Below, in pieces: positions 60,753 through 64,000 of a stretch of 64,000 nt of DNA; position 1 is the stretch's first letter, and every line of letters starts with the position of its first letter. This DNA comes from Benincasa hispida (lineage: Eukaryota > Streptophyta > Magnoliopsida > Cucurbitales > Cucurbitaceae). The notes under the pieces are model-generated. The model was given only the letters and a program-made list of their open reading frames with translations, was not told where the DNA came from and did no database searches. Where the stretch lies: the NCBI RefSeq assembly GCF_009727055.1, contig NW_024065286.1, forward strand, positions 1 to 64,000, in the 5' to 3' direction. The position numbers were made by a program, and so were the translations under genes.

Positions 60753-63490
60753 ATGGCGGATTCTATCGACGGAGCTGCAAAGGCTGTCTCTGATTTAGCG
60801 TTGGGTTCCGCTACTGTGGCTCCAGACATGGCCAACTCTGCTCCAGGTGCTGAAGAAACTATAAGCAAGAAGTAAGTATTTTGTTGAATTTTTGTGCATT
60901 GGTGCGTTCTTAGCTTTTGTGTGGAAATGGATGTTAGAGTTCACTCATTTCAGGCTGGGTTTAGTCTTAATTAGTAGAGTTCTGTTTGATTGTTTCATTT
61001 TCGTTTTTGTTCTTTTAATTTTGTTTTTAGTTGGGTAGTTTTTCCGTAAAAACTACACTTTTCAGGTTTTAAGGTTTTAACTTTGAAATGTTCTCAGTGC
61101 ACGCAAGAAGGAATTAAAGCTGAAGCAGAAGGAAGAGGAAAGGAGGCGTAAGGAGGAACTGAAGGAGAAAGCAAAACAGGTACTAGCGGTCACTAAGGGA
61201 ACACCTAAAGTCTAAAGATTTGAGTGTGTGTAGAATGCATTACATAAGAATAGAACAGGGTGAACGTGAAATAATTACCCTTCCTCGATTGAGATTATCA
61301 AATATGATTGTTGTAATTGGTAGTCAGTTTAACAGCTATGTTTGTATGAAGGGAAATGAGATATGAATTCTGGTGGCCAGATATCATGCTATAGTGTTAT
61401 TTTTGACTACCACTACAGAAAGTTCTTTGTGACTGAAATGTATCTGTGTACCAGGAAGCACCTCAGAATAAGAAATCTATAGCAGTAGATGATGAAGAAA
61501 TGGATCCCACGGTACAACTTTTAAGTTCTTATTTTGGCAAGTTCTGTTGCAGACCTTTTAGAACTGTTGTCAAACTGATTGTCTCCTCCAATTGGCTTGT
61601 GTTTGCAGCAATATTTTGAAAATAGGCTGAAATATCTTGCATCTCAGAAGGCAGATGGTAAAAATCCATATCCTCACAAGTTTCAGGTTTCAATGTCTCT
61701 CCCTGAGTATATTGAGAAATATGGAAGCTTAAGCAATGGCGATCATCTTGAGGAAGTCTTGGTATCTCTTGCCGGTACTTAAAACCAAAACTTCCAACTT
61801 TTTCACAATTACTTTTGTTGATATCGCATCAGTTTTTGATTTCTTTTTCTTCCTTTCTTTCTTTCAAGGGAGGATAATGAGCAAAAGATCATCCTCCTCG
61901 AAGTTGTTGTTTTATGATCTCCATGGTTCTGGAGTTAAGATCCAAGTTATGACGGATGCACGGTATGCATTATTTTGTCTCTCTCCCTGGTTTCAACCCT
62001 TGATTAATACTTGGGTGGGCTGCATCTAGGATTGCACCCATCTTTTGTTGCCTAACCACACAACAGATAAAATTGTGGTTGGACGGCAAAAAGATAGGTG
62101 TAGCGTAGGTGCATCCAAGTATTTTTCCAATCCTTCAGTTCTAATTGTGAATATTAAGAGTTTGTTACCATGTGAAATTTTTTACTTTATTTCGTATTAT
62201 AATTAAAGAAATTCAATTATATTCACTGTGAAGGCTAGTTTTTATGATAAAATTAGTATGTGCTTTGAATTTATTAAAAAGTTTATACACATCATATATT
62301 ACAGATTGGGAAATTTAGTTCATTGTCAAATTGAGATTGAAAATAATTATTCATTAATAATATAGGTTTTATACAATTGAGGAAAAATTATTTAAATTAT
62401 TGGGAAATGATATGATACAAATTTTGTATTTTAACTTTCTAGATTCTATATAAATTATTATCTTGGTAGATCCTTTCAAATTATTATCAATTATGCTGTA
62501 TCTTGTATGAGTCTAATGAAGTGCATGTGCATCAAAGTTGTTGTCAAGACTTATTTTGTGTTTTATCCATTTAGACCTATTTTGTTCTTCAATTCAATAC
62601 AAAGTTTAGTTTTTAAATTTTTTTATATTATTTATTATTATTATTATTATAAGAGAATAAAAAGTTATAATATTTCCATTTTTATGATGCAGTAACTCAG
62701 AGCTAGATGAAGCTGAATTTGCAAGGTTTCATGCCAGTGTGAAGCGTGGGGATATTGTTGGTGTCACTGGGTTTCCAGGTTGGCCTGCAAGGATTGCCTA
62801 GTCACTCTTTTCTACTCATTGTTTTCCTCTATTATGCAGAAGTCTAGTTTACAATGTTTGTTCTCCAATTGTCTTTTTCCTTTATAGTCCCTTCTGTGTG
62901 TCATCATGATTAGATATATCCCCTGGATTGTAAGGAAAAAGAGAAGAGCTGGATTCACACCAAAATTCTTTTTCATTCTGGTCTCTCAGTTGTAGTGGGT
63001 GTGCACAATAAATTGTAGTCAGTCACGTCCCCTGATCTTATTTCTTCTCTGCAAGCCAGGTTTCTCCCAAAAAAAATAATAAATAAATAAAAGAGGAAAG
63101 GAAAGGAAATGTAAAGAAAAGAAAAATCCATAGCTTGACATTTTCTTCCTTGAGCTCTTCACTTCCTTTTATTACACGACTTTTATGAATACAGAAAAAA
63201 TAATTTCTGGAGTAAGTTTGATATGTTGTATTATTGCAGGAAAAACGAAGAGGGGAGAGCTCAGTATCTTTCCAAAATCATTCATTGTCCTTTCTCACTG
63301 TCTGCACATGATGCCAAGGCAGAAGTCGGCTCCTGGTTCTGAGAATGTAAATTTGAAGGTGAATGAAGCTAGTTTCTCTCCCTAGGTTGTTTATATGAGT
63401 TCTCATTATGTTTTCATTTTGGTGCAGAAAAATGAGGCATGGGCCCCAGGTTGTACCAGGAATCCTGAAACCTATATTTTAAAAGATCAG
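60753..63490 (+). CDS. Lysine--tRNA ligase, cytosolic (5' eight exons)
   Basis: This enzyme charges tRNA-Lys with lysine using ATP and is a class IIb synthetase. Exons: 60753-60871, 61098-61179, 61455-61511, 61609-61774, 61869-61962, 62693-62778, 63240-63358 and 63428-63490. All introns are GT-AG, and the 786 nt keep one frame for 262 codons. Residues 1-86 form a lysine/glutamate-rich N extension ([20 protein letters not shown]) typical of eukaryotic cytosolic forms, with no organelle signal obvious. Residues about 87-136 ([39 protein letters not shown]) lead into an OB-fold anticodon-binding domain: [57 protein letters not shown]. Exon 8 ends [11 protein letters not shown], just before the class II catalytic core. 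The full plant protein is about 600 residues, so over half lies beyond the window. No breaks are seen. Alternative calls are unlikely. Confidence 0.97.
61963..62692 (+). other. Intron 5 of the lysyl-tRNA synthetase gene
   Basis: At 730 nt this is the longest intron enclosed in the window. It is AT-rich with a (tta)n run at about 62631-62650. I see no inserted gene; short open frames here are chance. Confidence 0.85.
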
Positions 63491-64000
63491 GTACCTATTC
63501 TACTTGTGTGACTTCCTTCTGTTTACTTGCAAGAACATCTGTTTCGTTATATCGTTCTATTTTTCTTGGGATGGGAGGAAAAGTTGCACCATCATTGATA
63601 ATTATACACACACGCATATATATGTGTGTGTGTGTCTGTTTGTGTGTGACCATACACTCACATGTATGTGTGTGTGTATGTATGTAAATAAAAGAAGGTT
63701 CTCAATATATCACTAGTACACACACGTGTCTGTATGTATGTAAATAAAAGAAGGTTCTCGATATAATTCAATAAAAAACTACAAAATTAAAGGATGGAAT
63801 AAGTTTCTGTAAAAAACAAATTCTGTAAAAGGAGAATATATGATTCTAGATCACAAAATGGAACTTAAATCACATTTTCTCTCTTGGACGTGCATGTTCA
63901 TATTAAACCGGAGGGATGTGGATGCTTAACTGTGGTTAGGTTGATTTAAGTAGTTGATGAGTCAGTAGGAAAGGAAACAAAAGCTTGTGAGTATTACGTC
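63491..64000 (+). other. Intron 8 (incomplete) with TG microsatellites
   Basis: The donor gtacct follows exon 8 at 63491. No acceptor with a plausible next exon (starting around ETRYRLRHLD in this family) was found by 64000. It contains (tg)n/(ca)n runs at 63608-63680 and a roughly 65-bp direct repeat of tatgtaaataaaagaaggtt (63681 and 63737). Confidence 0.7.

Noticed and set aside
61736..62029. 97-codon frame overlapping the synthetase exons
   Set aside because: It reads through intron 4, exon 5 and into intron 5 in part; the spliced exons explain the conserved sequence.
63504..63716. 70-codon frame in the TG-rich region
   Set aside because: It is inside intron 8 and consists largely of microsatellite translation.

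Overview
The window is nuclear DNA of a flowering plant, probably a dicot of the gourd family (Cucurbitaceae). It shows AT-rich intergenic DNA, several plant LTR retrotransposon lineages, spliced GT-AG exons, and a dispersed 'ctatcactgatagaagt'-type repeat that I associate with cucurbit genomes. The family call rests on memory and is an inference. Only one host gene is recognisable: the first eight coding exons of cytosolic lysine--tRNA ligase on the + strand at 60753-63490. It runs off the right edge before the catalytic core.

Almost everything from 1 to about 60 kb is a nested pile of transposable elements. One Ty1/Copia superfamily dominates. Its LTRs are about 2 kb, begin tgttggggttgatgcc or tgttgggattggtgtcc, end ttca, and are followed by an initiator-tRNA-Met primer site. 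At least 14 whole or partial LTR copies are present (called A, B5', B3', C, D, E, F, G, H, J, K, L, M, P here). Five-base target-site duplications let the insertion order be read. Element G (minus) was hit by solo LTR F (GTCTC). F was hit by Copia element B, 13644-41412 (CATCT). B's 5' LTR received solo LTRs C (GTACA) and D (GAAAT/AAAAT), its leader received E, and its 3' LTR received solo LTR H (CTCCT/CTCTT). H in turn received a Gypsy element (CCTGG). That chain, G > F > B > H > Gypsy, is five levels deep.

Other layers are a SIRE-like Copia 3' end with its LTR at 1-2915, and a solo LTR of the same family at 47507-48550. Two Athila/Tat-like Gypsy elements lie at about 22771-29139 and 37331-39838; both keep only gag or gag-protease. 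A decayed PIF/Harbinger DNA transposon at about 42.3-50.1 kb has its transposase and Myb/SANT-like ORF split by Copia LTRs and the SIRE LTR. A further Copia pol remnant (N, minus) lies at 55.6-57.5 kb. None of the transposon reading frames is intact.

The most actionable observation concerns the assembly, not biology. Two complete and one clipped copy of the Nextera mate-pair junction adapter (two facing 19-bp Tn5 mosaic ends) lie in the sequence at 19731, 34644 and 35209. Single-base N gaps at 44490 and 51007 are flanked by duplicated sequence. The order and copy number of repeats around these points should not be trusted. I found no convincing novel biological system. The most unusual sequence-level pattern is the dense array of ACGATCGT-like palindromes in the Copia LTRs and leaders.
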